The notes under the pieces are model-generated. The model saw only the letters and a list, made by a program, of their open reading frames with translations, did not search any database and was not told the origin of the DNA. Shown one piece after another: positions 26,319-33,666 of a stretch of DNA of 64,000 nt. The position numbers were made by a program, and so were the translations under genes. Location of the stretch: assembly GCA_015233565.1 (NCBI GenBank), contig JADFXM010000002.1:62001-126000 (forward strand), given 5' to 3'. Each line of letters starts with the position of its first letter. Within the stretch, counting starts at the first letter, position 1. This DNA is from Candidatus Rifleibacteriota bacterium. GTDB lineage: Bacteria; Muiribacteriota; Ozemobacteria; Ozemobacterales; Ozemobacteraceae.

Positions 26319-27407
26319 ATGTCCGATGAGAAAATAGTAATAACCAAACGGGACCTTTCAGATCCGAAAATTCAGAATATAATTGTTCAGGAAAAAGCGG
26401 CCCGAAAACCCCTTTCAGCAGAGCAACGTGCTCCTATTCAAACCGGACTGATTCTCAATCCCATTTTTTACACTGGCACAGCAGGAACCATTGGTGCGCT
26501 TGCTGCATGGGCATTGCTTGAACCCCTGATCAATAAAACAGGTGGCCATGAAGATGGAATCGGGTTAACCCTTCTTTTCCCTGTAACAGCTGCCATAATC
26601 GGATTATTTGTCGGCCTGGTCGAGGGGATCATGTCTCGAAACTTTCTTAAAGCCTTCAGATGCGGTGGAATTGGATTAGGAATCGGGCTTGCCTGGGGAA
26701 CAATTATCCTCCTTCCGGCAAACTGGATATATATTCTTTTGTGTCAGGCAGGGTGTATTCTTTTTCCGCCGCCCCCTCATAAACCCCACCAACTTAACGA
26801 TTTTTTTCCAAAAGGGGGCCTTCTTTTCATGCTGATGACAGCCCGAACAACAGCTTGGACACTCATCGCTGGTGGAATGGGGCTTGGGCAGGGAATCGCG
26901 CTTGCCTCGAAAAAATTGGTAATGAATGGAATTGCAGGCGGGTTATTGGGTGGATTTCTGGGGGGGTTGTTATTTGACCCCATAGGGCTTTTGATGCATA
27001 CTATTCAGGGAAGTAGTGCAAATGGCGAATTCAGCAGAATGGTTGGCATCATGGTTATCGGTATGTTGGTCGGAGTTTTTCTTGGACTCGTTGAAAATCT
27101 TAGTAAAGAAGCCTGGTTTATTATGAAATCCGGACCTCTCCGAGGGAAACAATTTGTAGTTTACACCAATCCAATGATCATCGGAAGCTCACCAAAATCA
27201 GATATATATATATTCAAGGACCCTTCAGTGGAACCAAAACATGCTGAAGTATTTCAGGTAGGTACCAAACTTGAGATCCGGGATTTAAAGAGCCCGGAGG
27301 GGGTCTTTGTCAATGGTAGCAGGGTCGAACGAAAATTTTTGGAATCCGGAGATATTGTGGTTATAGGTGAAAGTGTTCTTGAGTTTCGGCAAAAAGAAGT
27401 TGGCTGA
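26319..27407 (+). CDS. Multi-span membrane protein with C-terminal FHA domain
   Basis: A 362-residue protein with several Gly-rich membrane segments between about residues 50 and 265 (GTIGALAAWALLEPL, TAAIIGLFVGLVEGIM, GIGLGIGLAWGTIILL, GIAGGLLGGFLGGLLF, IMVIGMLVGVFLGLVE) and an FHA fold in the last 95 residues (QFVVYTNPMIIGSS, then EPKHAEVFQ, then GVFVNGSRVE). FHA domains bind phosphothreonine. Here the usual Gly-Arg at the binding loop is Gly-Ser (IIGSSPKSD), so phosphopeptide binding may be weak or lost. The gene is 144 bp after the JAB gene on the same strand and probably belongs to the same system, perhaps as a membrane scaffold. Confidence 0.85.
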   Translation: MSDEKIVITKRDLSDPKIQNIIVQEKAARKPLSAEQRAPIQTGLILNPIFYTGTAGTIGALAAWALLEPLINKTGGHEDGIGLTLLFPVTAAIIGLFVGLVEGIMSRNFLKAFRCGGIGLGIGLAWGTIILLPANWIYILLCQAGCILFPPPPHKPHQLNDFFPKGGLLFMLMTARTTAWTLIAGGMGLGQGIALASKKLVMNGIAGGLLGGFLGGLLFDPIGLLMHTIQGSSANGEFSRMVGIMVIGMLVGVFLGLVENLSKEAWFIMKSGPLRGKQFVVYTNPMIIGSSPKSDIYIFKDPSVEPKHAEVFQVGTKLEIRDLKSPEGVFVNGSRVERKFLESGDIVVIGESVLEFRQKEVG

Positions 27408-27564
27408 ATTGTAAAATGACTCAATGACTGCCACCATGACCACCACAACATTGTGAAAAAAAGATTTTAATTTTTGTTGCTGCTGAAAAGTAGAGAAACT
27501 TGTAAAATTATGCTGGTTTTTATTTGGTTATCCCAACTGGCTCTTGGAGAAGTGGAGAAAAAAC

Positions 27565-28488
27565 ATGTCGAATGAAGTTTTGTGCAAACTTTGCGGTGGG
27601 AATATCGAAGTTCCCGATAATTATGCCAAACCCTTCATAAAGTGTCCAAATTGTCAAAAGATGACAAATGTCGCACTTCCCTCTAAACCTACGAGTTCAA
27701 CCCCTCCATCCAAGGCGGCAAATCTTTCCCCGAAAACACCTCCAGGACAGACTTTTCCACAGCCTCCCGGAATTTTCCCTCCTTCTTCATCCTCGCAATT
27801 CCCACCGCCACTTCCAACGTCACCTCATACGCCTCGCAAAACCGCTTCCGTTCCGTCGAACGATGAAGAGATGGTTTCACCACCGGGTCAGTCAGCCCTT
27901 ACACCTAACACGCAGACAACCTCTGAACTGAACGATCTTCCTGAAATAATGAAGGCCAACAAAAAATTGGCGGGAAAATCCTGTTCTGCGTGCGGGGCAC
28001 CAATCGAACTTGGGGAAGTGATTCATAATTGCCCTCGCTGCCATGGTATTTCCCATCAACCGTGCTGGGATAGCAAGGGCGGGTGTTCCAATGATTGTTG
28101 CATTCCCAGCGAGTCAGCTTCCCCTCGACAACCTGATGGGCAGGGAAATGGACGATCGGAACTTGTTTCCCAGGAAAATATGGTTCCCTGTCGATGGTGC
28201 AAAGAACCGATAATCAGAGAAGCAAGAAAGTGCAAACATTGCGGGGAATTTCAAAAAGACGAAGATAGGCAGGCTCAAACCCCTCAAGGTGGTATCCCTC
28301 GAACCGATATAAACCTAAGTGTGTTTGACTGGTTTATGGTTATTGTACCATGTGGTTGTGGATGCTGGATTGGACTGGTTTACGCCCTAATGGGAAAACC
28401 CAAAGGCAGGGTTATGGTTAGCTATGGAATATTATCAAATATACTGTGGAAAATAATAGCTACGGTTCTTCACGAATTAGCGCGCTAA
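27565..28488 (+). CDS. Membrane protein with zinc ribbons and RING-like (Prok-RING) module, RING-1
   Basis: The 307-residue product starts at ATG 27565, with GTGGAG 7 bases upstream. In order: an N-terminal zinc ribbon (CKLCGG, then KCPNCQK); a Pro/Ser-rich linker, residues about 40-110; a binuclear cross-brace module, C140-x2-C143-x12-C156-x2-C159-x4-H164-x2-C167-x6-C174-x3/4-C, including CWDSKGGC; a second ribbon (PCRWCKEP, then CKHCGE); and one or two membrane segments near the C-terminus. The cross-brace spacing is RING-like and agrees with the Prok-RING modules described beside bacterial Ubl/E1/JAB genes. An E3-like or adaptor role is inference. A second, shorter paralogue follows 7 bp later. 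Confidence 0.82.
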   Translation: MSNEVLCKLCGGNIEVPDNYAKPFIKCPNCQKMTNVALPSKPTSSTPPSKAANLSPKTPPGQTFPQPPGIFPPSSSSQFPPPLPTSPHTPRKTASVPSNDEEMVSPPGQSALTPNTQTTSELNDLPEIMKANKKLAGKSCSACGAPIELGEVIHNCPRCHGISHQPCWDSKGGCSNDCCIPSESASPRQPDGQGNGRSELVSQENMVPCRWCKEPIIREARKCKHCGEFQKDEDRQAQTPQGGIPRTDINLSVFDWFMVIVPCGCGCWIGLVYALMGKPKGRVMVSYGILSNILWKIIATVLHELAR

Positions 28489-28495
28489 AAAAAAT

Positions 28496-29104
28496 ATGCG
28501 AAAAATCCCTGTGCCACCAACTGAAGTTGCTACCTCAGAAAATGCGGGAAAAATCTGTGCTATTTGCTCTTCAAACATATGCCAAGGTGAAGCAATAGTT
28601 ACTTGTCCCACATGTAAGCTTCCTTACCACTGTGACTGTTGGAAGGAAATCGGTGGGTGCGGTACCTATGGTTGCACTTCTGCTCCCGAAGTTCCTAAAA
28701 CGGACACCGCTCCTGTTGATGCCTTTCAACCCGGTTGGACTTCCGAAAAATCCTGTCCGGCTTGTGGAAAAAAGATACTGGCCAATGCGCTTCTTTGTAA
28801 ATGGTGTAAGGCCAGCTTTCCACACGAAAAACCAATGACGAAGCAGGAATATCTAAATCGGGAGTATGACAACGAAGAATTTGCTAAAATCCGAAATATT
28901 GTCATTGGGAACTTTATTTTTAGCGCAGTGGGCTGTTTTTTTCCGATTTCACTAACGGTAAACCTTCTTCACTGGAAGCTTTCTGAAGGATTTCTTTTCC
29001 ATTACAAGCGTCTCACACCCACATTGAGGTTCATATTTCATTCCAGTTTGGCTGTTTCATTATTGTGGACAGTGCTATTCACTGTGTTTTATTTTTTTTC
29101 CTGA
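28496..29104 (+). CDS. Membrane protein with RING-like (Prok-RING) module, RING-2
   Basis: A 202-residue paralogue of the preceding protein. The module is near the N-terminus: C21-x2-C24-x12-C37-x2-C40-x4-H45-x2-C48-x6-C55-x4-C60, with CDCWKEIGGC as the core. A single zinc ribbon follows (SCPACGKK, then CKWCKAS, about residues 86-106). Two membrane segments lie at the end (VIGNFIFSAVGCFFPISL; FHSSLAVSLLWTVLFTVF). It lacks the N-terminal ribbon and Pro-rich linker of RING-1. Only 7 bp separate the two genes, and no ribosome site is clear, so coupling is likely. It is the last gene of the run, ending 20 bp from a convergent anti-sigma gene. Confidence 0.8.
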   Translation: MRKIPVPPTEVATSENAGKICAICSSNICQGEAIVTCPTCKLPYHCDCWKEIGGCGTYGCTSAPEVPKTDTAPVDAFQPGWTSEKSCPACGKKILANALLCKWCKASFPHEKPMTKQEYLNREYDNEEFAKIRNIVIGNFIFSAVGCFFPISLTVNLLHWKLSEGFLFHYKRLTPTLRFIFHSSLAVSLLWTVLFTVFYFFS

Positions 29105-29124
29105 AAGAGAAGCTTATTTTCCAA

Positions 29125-30126
29125 TCAAAAGCCTTTATTCAGTGTTGGTGCGGTGTTTCCGGTATTGATCGCGGAACCGGAAACAGTCGAGGGTGATGAA
29201 ACAGAAGGAATAGGTGGCTGAGTATTACTGTTTTCACTGCGGCTTGAAAGAACTTTTCCATCATTTTTTACAAACAATATTGAGGGACCTGTCATTGAAA
29301 AATCTTCTTTTCCTGTTTTCAAGATAGCATTGCCAGTTTCCAGCCGAACTTCTGAAATGTCCGATGTAACGTTTACCAGTATTTTTGCCGTATTTGAAAT
29401 TATCTTTCCACCAGGAAGGGAAATCTTATATTCCTTTTCCAACTTCTCCATATTACAGAAATAGGATCCTGAAAGGATTGTCAACTGATCATTCAGAAGC
29501 AAAAATTTTGAACCAGGTGAAACATCGAATTTTTCGCCCAGGCTACCGGTTATTTTTAAGCTTGAATCGGAAGGAACCAGATATATTTCTCCCGGAGTAA
29601 GCATTCCATCGTGAGAAAGCATTTTCGAAGGCGAGTTCAAAAGTTGAAGTGGTTTGGAACTGGAAGCGGCAAGAAAATACGAATAACGTAAGTCCTCAGT
29701 AATCACTTGCGTTCCAGAAGAATTTTCTTTTGGAGAATTTCCAGGGTTTGAAACGGCCTGGGGAGCTTTTCCTGTAAAGAAAAAAATGGAAACCGCGCAA
29801 AATAAGACAGGAAATACGATTTTCAGTATTACTGAAGTAAGCGGAGTTTCAGTGTTTTTAATTTCTTTTCCCTGAGGAGTTGAGCTTGCGTAAATTGCTG
29901 TCATTACACGCGAAATCTGATCCTTCGAGGGTTGATCCTCCTTGAAGGGTGCTAGAGACTCATCGATTCCTTTGAATAATTTTTTGTAATGTTCAAATAA
30001 TTTCGTGCAATCGGGGCACTCCTTGAGATGCTGTTCTAATCTTATCTTCTCAGACAAAGGGAGTGCGTCCTCCAAAAGTTTTTGGAAGTCAAAGTTATCG
30101 CGGCATGAGTTTGTTGGAGAGTTCAT
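29125..30126 (-). CDS. Transmembrane anti-sigma factor with zinc finger and FecR-like outer domain
   Basis: A 333-residue product. The N-terminal part has an anti-sigma zinc-finger signature (LEQHLKECPDCTKLF; His-x3-Cys-x2-Cys), which binds the sigma factor in the cytoplasm. A membrane segment (VILKIVFPVLFCAVSIFFF) lies near residues 105-125. Outside, about residues 185-290 form a FecR-like beta domain (ITGSLGEKFDVSPGSKF, VRLETGNAILKTG). The chain ends in a Ser/Thr/Pro-rich tail with TLNKGF-stop. Its start overlaps the sigma stop by 4 bp (ATGA-type), as in most sigma/anti-sigma pairs. A signal-sensing role for the outer domain is inference. Confidence 0.85.
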   Translation of the reverse strand: MNSPTNSCRDNFDFQKLLEDALPLSEKIRLEQHLKECPDCTKLFEHYKKLFKGIDESLAPFKEDQPSKDQISRVMTAIYASSTPQGKEIKNTETPLTSVILKIVFPVLFCAVSIFFFTGKAPQAVSNPGNSPKENSSGTQVITEDLRYSYFLAASSSKPLQLLNSPSKMLSHDGMLTPGEIYLVPSDSSLKITGSLGEKFDVSPGSKFLLLNDQLTILSGSYFCNMEKLEKEYKISLPGGKIISNTAKILVNVTSDISEVRLETGNAILKTGKEDFSMTGPSILFVKNDGKVLSSRSENSNTQPPIPSVSSPSTVSGSAINTGNTAPTLNKGF

Positions 30127-30701
30127 GCTATCTGGTCTCCTTGGCTCTGATTGACCGCTTCATTCTGGAAGAGCCATGTTCTCAACATTTCCCGTGCCCG
30201 GAAAATATTTGTTTTTATTGTGCCGGCAGGTTCATCCAAAATCATCGAAATTTCCTCGTATGAGAGTTGAGCTCCATGTCTGAGAAGGAAAACAATCCGG
30301 TAGGAGAGGGGAAGTTTTTCAAGAAGCGCATCCACTGTCATTCTAGAAACAACGTTGTCGCTTATATTTCCGAGTGCTTTTACCAGGAGCCCTTCGTCAA
30401 GGTTTAAAGTTTCCTGATTTTTTGTCTCTTTCCTCATGTGTTCGGATAACGTATTCACGGCGATTTTCATGATCCAGGGGGCGAAGGGCCGGTTGGTATC
30501 AAACTGACTCAGGTAATTAAAAGCTTTAAGGAATGTCTCCTGACATAAATCATCACATGTGGCTTGACTTCTGCACGATCTGCGTATGACAGAATGAACC
30601 TGAGGCCAATATTTTTCTACAATCGGCTCGAAGGCTTCTTTTCTTCCCTTCCGGGCCTGGACAATCAGATCTGATTCATGCTCCCTGGTGAAAGAAGGCA
30701 T
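30123..30701 (-). CDS. ECF-family RNA polymerase sigma factor
   Basis: The 192-residue product has region 2 (AFEPIVEKYWPQVHSVIRRS, then CQETFLKAFNYLSQFD) and region 4 (LPLSYRIVFLLRHGAQLSYEEI, then TIKTNIFRAREML) of extracytoplasmic-function sigma factors. It is co-transcribed with the anti-sigma factor, which overlaps it by 4 bp. The regulon is unknown. The neighbouring minus-strand FecR, dockerin and pilin genes are candidates by position only. The ATG at 30701 has no ribosome site and lies just past a TATAAT, so the message could be leaderless. Confidence 0.93.
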   Translation of the reverse strand: MPSFTREHESDLIVQARKGRKEAFEPIVEKYWPQVHSVIRRSCRSQATCDDLCQETFLKAFNYLSQFDTNRPFAPWIMKIAVNTLSEHMRKETKNQETLNLDEGLLVKALGNISDNVVSRMTVDALLEKLPLSYRIVFLLRHGAQLSYEEISMILDEPAGTIKTNIFRAREMLRTWLFQNEAVNQSQGDQIA

Positions 30702-30708
30702 TTTACAT

Positions 30709-30714
30709 ATTATA
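30709..30714 (-). promoter_or_regulatory. -10 hexamer immediately upstream of the sigma gene
   Basis: On the minus strand GGTATAAT ends 7 bases before the ATG of the sigma gene, so the transcript would begin at or next to the start codon. No good -35 is seen at 16-18 bp. Confidence 0.35.
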
Positions 30715-30863
30715 CCGTTTCTTTGAAGTTCATGGACTCACGTTCTAGGCTATTATTCGTAAAATGAAGGCTTCAAGGCTCATTGCATGCTGTTTTTATC
30801 AGAAGCATTTTTGGATGATACAACGGTTTAGCCCCCAACTTGGCGGTTTCGATTCAGCTCAGT

Positions 30864-30883
30864 TCAACTCAACTCAACTCAAC
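30864..30883 (+). repeat. Pentanucleotide microsatellite, (tcaac)4
   Basis: Four perfect copies of tcaac lie in a noncoding gap. Confidence 0.7.
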
Positions 30884-30999
30884 AAGCTTGACTCTTTTCT
30901 GGAACCAAAAGCGAGCTTAACTCGGAAAAGCACCTTGATTCTGCACGAGAACTACATACAAATGGCTCGTTTTGTTTGATTGTACAAATGCCCAGTGCT

Positions 31000-31857
31000 C
31001 TACCTGGAACTGGAAGGAGTCAATAATTGGGCTGGAAGAATCTTCTGCAAGGAATCGGGAGAAGTGCGCCTTGATACACCGGCAGAGGGCTTGGAGTCGG
31101 GCGGATCTATCAACTTGGGAACAGTTTCCACAACTTCTTTGGATTCGCCATTTGATGTTCGTATGGTCACACTTCGTTTTTCAAGCGGAATATTCGGATT
31201 TGGTGAATTGTTCTGTGTCCCTTTCTTGGCTTCCAGATGGCTCAACTTTAAAGAGGCAGAATTAACCAATCCAAAGAGGGAACCAGCTGAACGCCCTTTA
31301 ATGACAGGGTCTTGTACTAGGGAGTTTTTTACTCTTCTTACAACTTTGCCATCGGAATTTAAAATTATGTTTTCCTGATTTTTCAGTTTTTCCTTCAAAA
31401 AACCCTTTTCCTGTAGAAGAAGAATGGTAACGCCGTTAATGGACTTGATTGGTTCGTTTGGATTATAGGAATTGTATGCCTCAAGGGCTTTTTGAAGTTT
31501 TTCAGTATCGGAGTCAGTGGTGTAGGAAAAAGCAGATGGTTGCTCGACTGCAGCGCTTTTTTCTTCCCCGGGTGCACTTGAGGTGTTTGAGGGTGTAGAA
31601 AGAGGTGCTGGAGATGCTGCTAGCGATGATGAAGCCTTCATTTCGGCAGACCTTGCTGCGAGTGCTGCCATGCTGGAAGTTGCTCTGTTGGGAATGGCAG
31701 TGGAAGCGGTGTTTGAAGCTGTTTTACCAAGAACTGTTGAATCTGAACTCACACCTGCAATTGGTACCTGGGAAAAAAGTGGTATAACAGGGATTAGAAA
31801 AGCAAAAGCAAGCAGAGTCAGTTTTAATAATTTTCCCAATCGTTTTTCAGTTTTCAT
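31000..31857 (-). CDS. Hypothetical exported protein downstream of a FecR-domain gene
   Basis: Unrecognised. Starting at 31857, where GGAG lies 6 bases upstream, the product is 285 residues with a signal peptide (LLKLTLLAFAFLIPVIPLFS). The 12-base longer reading from ATG 31869 starts 1 base after the FecR stop. The first half is Ala/Ser/Thr-rich; around residues 125-170 there is a more ordered part (LEAYNSYNPNEPIKSI, VTILLLQEKGFLKEKL), and the tail is Ser/Pro-rich. Tight spacing to the FecR gene indicates co-translation, so it likely works with that protein at the envelope. Confidence 0.6.
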   Translation of the reverse strand: MKTEKRLGKLLKLTLLAFAFLIPVIPLFSQVPIAGVSSDSTVLGKTASNTASTAIPNRATSSMAALAARSAEMKASSSLAASPAPLSTPSNTSSAPGEEKSAAVEQPSAFSYTTDSDTEKLQKALEAYNSYNPNEPIKSINGVTILLLQEKGFLKEKLKNQENIILNSDGKVVRRVKNSLVQDPVIKGRSAGSLFGLVNSASLKLSHLEAKKGTQNNSPNPNIPLEKRSVTIRTSNGESKEVVETVPKLIDPPDSKPSAGVSRRTSPDSLQKILPAQLLTPSSSR

Positions 31858-31870
31858 TTTTTTCTCCATT

Positions 31871-33424
31871 TCAGAAACCTCTTTGGAGAGATCCAGAGGG
31901 GGTCATCGGCTTATCATTTAACTTTGGAGTGGGTGCTGAAGCGGTTTTTCCCGTGACTGATTCACCTGGAAGTTGGAGTGTTTCAGTCGCATTTTCCTTA
32001 TTCTGGTTTTTCTCAAATATAGCGCTGTTCAAATTCGAAACCATCCGTGAAACAAAAGATAAGTCTTCAGTTTGTGACGCCGTTTCCAAGGTCTGATTGA
32101 CTTTTATTTTCGCATTTTTTTCGGAAATCTTAAAGCGTTCTATTGCATTCTTTCCTCTCAAAGTCCAAGGGGAATTTGGGTGATGCTTAAATAAAAAGTC
32201 CATTACTTTCAGCGCTTCATCCAGGCGATTGTCACTTAGGTAGGCCTTAATAAGAAAATATAATCCCTGAGCTTCTAATAAATCGTTTGGAAGGCTGGAT
32301 GCAACAAGTATGCGTTTTTTAACTGCTGTGGGGGAAAGACTTTTCAAGCTATCAGGTGAAATCATGTTTGTCGCTTGTTCCCTGGTCACTGTGTTCGGAA
32401 ATGTTAATAACTGGAGAAAAGTTTTTGTATCAGCCCAAAAGCCCTGGAGAGTTTCAGCGGCTGATGCTAAAGTTTTTTCATATATTATTCCCTTTACAGC
32501 CTCGAAAAGACTTTTGTCATTCATTTGAATTTCGGCTTGTAGTCCTTTTATTAACTGATCTCTTGGATTGGCGGGGTCGAATGGATGAATTTTTGGGGTC
32601 AATTCGCTCATTTTCGCAATATCCATTTTGCTTTCACTTGACAAAACATTCCTCGCAGTTTCATACCAGACTTCTGGAAATTCCTTCAAAGCTTCTGCTA
32701 ATGTTTGGTAAACTTCCTTGGTTTTTGAGGAATTTGATTGGGGGGAATCTGAATTTATAGTATCCGTCAAAGCCATTTCAAGAAGATTAGATCTATAGTC
32801 AGGAAGGTTTGCAAATCCGGGATCCTTAAAAAGATCAAGGTAAATGTTTGCAGCTTCATCATACTTTCGATCATGTTCATATGTCAAAGCTTCTTCAATT
32901 CTTTGAAGGGTTGCAGGCATCTGAAATGATTCGGATGCTCCTAATGACTGACCGGGAAGAAGCATAGAAGAAGAACCATTTTCGCTGGTTGCTTCAACTT
33001 TTCCTTCCTCAACGGTAACTCCTCCATTTCCGGAAGCGGAAAAAATTGTGCCACGAATTCCGAGAAGAACCTGTGGAGTTCTAAATTTTACGTCATTGGA
33101 GATTGAAAATACTACTGCCCGAAATGAGCCTTTTTTAATTATCAGGGAGTCTTGCTTGAATTCAACTTCACTTTGAGGTCGCAGGGTAATTGAAGAAAAA
33201 GGATATACAATAGTTCCCCAGGCGTTTTCCCCGGTTTTTATTTTAAGGGGAGCTCGACACAATATTTTGGATGCCATTAAAGGAAGCCAGTTTTGTTCAG
33301 TGCCTACAAAACAACCTTCATTGGTTCCTCGAATGAAATACGGCTTTTCATCACTCGCTTCAAGCATTGAAGAAACGAGAATGATCAGCAACAATTTCAA
33401 CATGTTTCGGAAAAAATCTTTCAT
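31871..33424 (-). CDS. Secreted FecR-domain protein with helical repeats
   Basis: The start at 33424 has GGGAGG 7 bases upstream; the product is 517 residues with a signal peptide (MLKLLLIILVSSMLEA). Residues about 30-160 are a FecR-like beta domain (VYPFSSITLRPQSEVEF, VLLGIRGTIFSASGNGG, VEEGKVEATSENG). About 165-440 are helical and TPR-like (EEALTYEHDRKYDEAANIYL; RLDEALKVMDFLFKHHP). A disordered tail ends GSLQRGF-stop. Secreted FecR/TPR proteins of this kind have no settled function; signal or scaffold roles are possible. It is followed by the hypothetical gene above and preceded by the dockerin gene. Confidence 0.8.
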   Translation of the reverse strand: MKDFFRNMLKLLLIILVSSMLEASDEKPYFIRGTNEGCFVGTEQNWLPLMASKILCRAPLKIKTGENAWGTIVYPFSSITLRPQSEVEFKQDSLIIKKGSFRAVVFSISNDVKFRTPQVLLGIRGTIFSASGNGGVTVEEGKVEATSENGSSSMLLPGQSLGASESFQMPATLQRIEEALTYEHDRKYDEAANIYLDLFKDPGFANLPDYRSNLLEMALTDTINSDSPQSNSSKTKEVYQTLAEALKEFPEVWYETARNVLSSESKMDIAKMSELTPKIHPFDPANPRDQLIKGLQAEIQMNDKSLFEAVKGIIYEKTLASAAETLQGFWADTKTFLQLLTFPNTVTREQATNMISPDSLKSLSPTAVKKRILVASSLPNDLLEAQGLYFLIKAYLSDNRLDEALKVMDFLFKHHPNSPWTLRGKNAIERFKISEKNAKIKVNQTLETASQTEDLSFVSRMVSNLNSAIFEKNQNKENATETLQLPGESVTGKTASAPTPKLNDKPMTPSGSLQRGF

Positions 33425-33633
33425 AATCAGCCTCCCTGAATCCAACCAATTGCTCCCCTTATTCTCTTAAATACCTCTACTGTTCCATTTAAACTTCTCT
33501 TCAAGTCGCTCAAAGCTTGATTTAATAGTGTTCTACTTCCTCTTAAAACGATTTTTGTTGAATTGTGTTGTAATTAGCAGCGTTTGCAGTTTTAAAGAGG
33601 TTAAGTGGACTGTAAAGATACTTGGGGTAAAAA

Positions 33634-33658
33634 AGCGGCGGCATCTGTTGCCGCCGCT
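33634..33658 (-). terminator. Rho-independent terminator of the dockerin gene
   Basis: A 10-bp GC-rich stem (agcggcggca / tgccgccgct) with a 5-base loop is followed by a T run on the minus strand, 9 bp past the stop. It separates the dockerin gene from the FecR gene. Confidence 0.9.
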
Positions 33659-33666
33659 CATTTTTA

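Larger units (their letters stand above)
30702..30999. other. Gap upstream of the sigma gene
   Basis: About 300 bp with no supported gene. It contains four perfect tandem copies of tcaac at 30864-30883. Confidence 0.5.
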
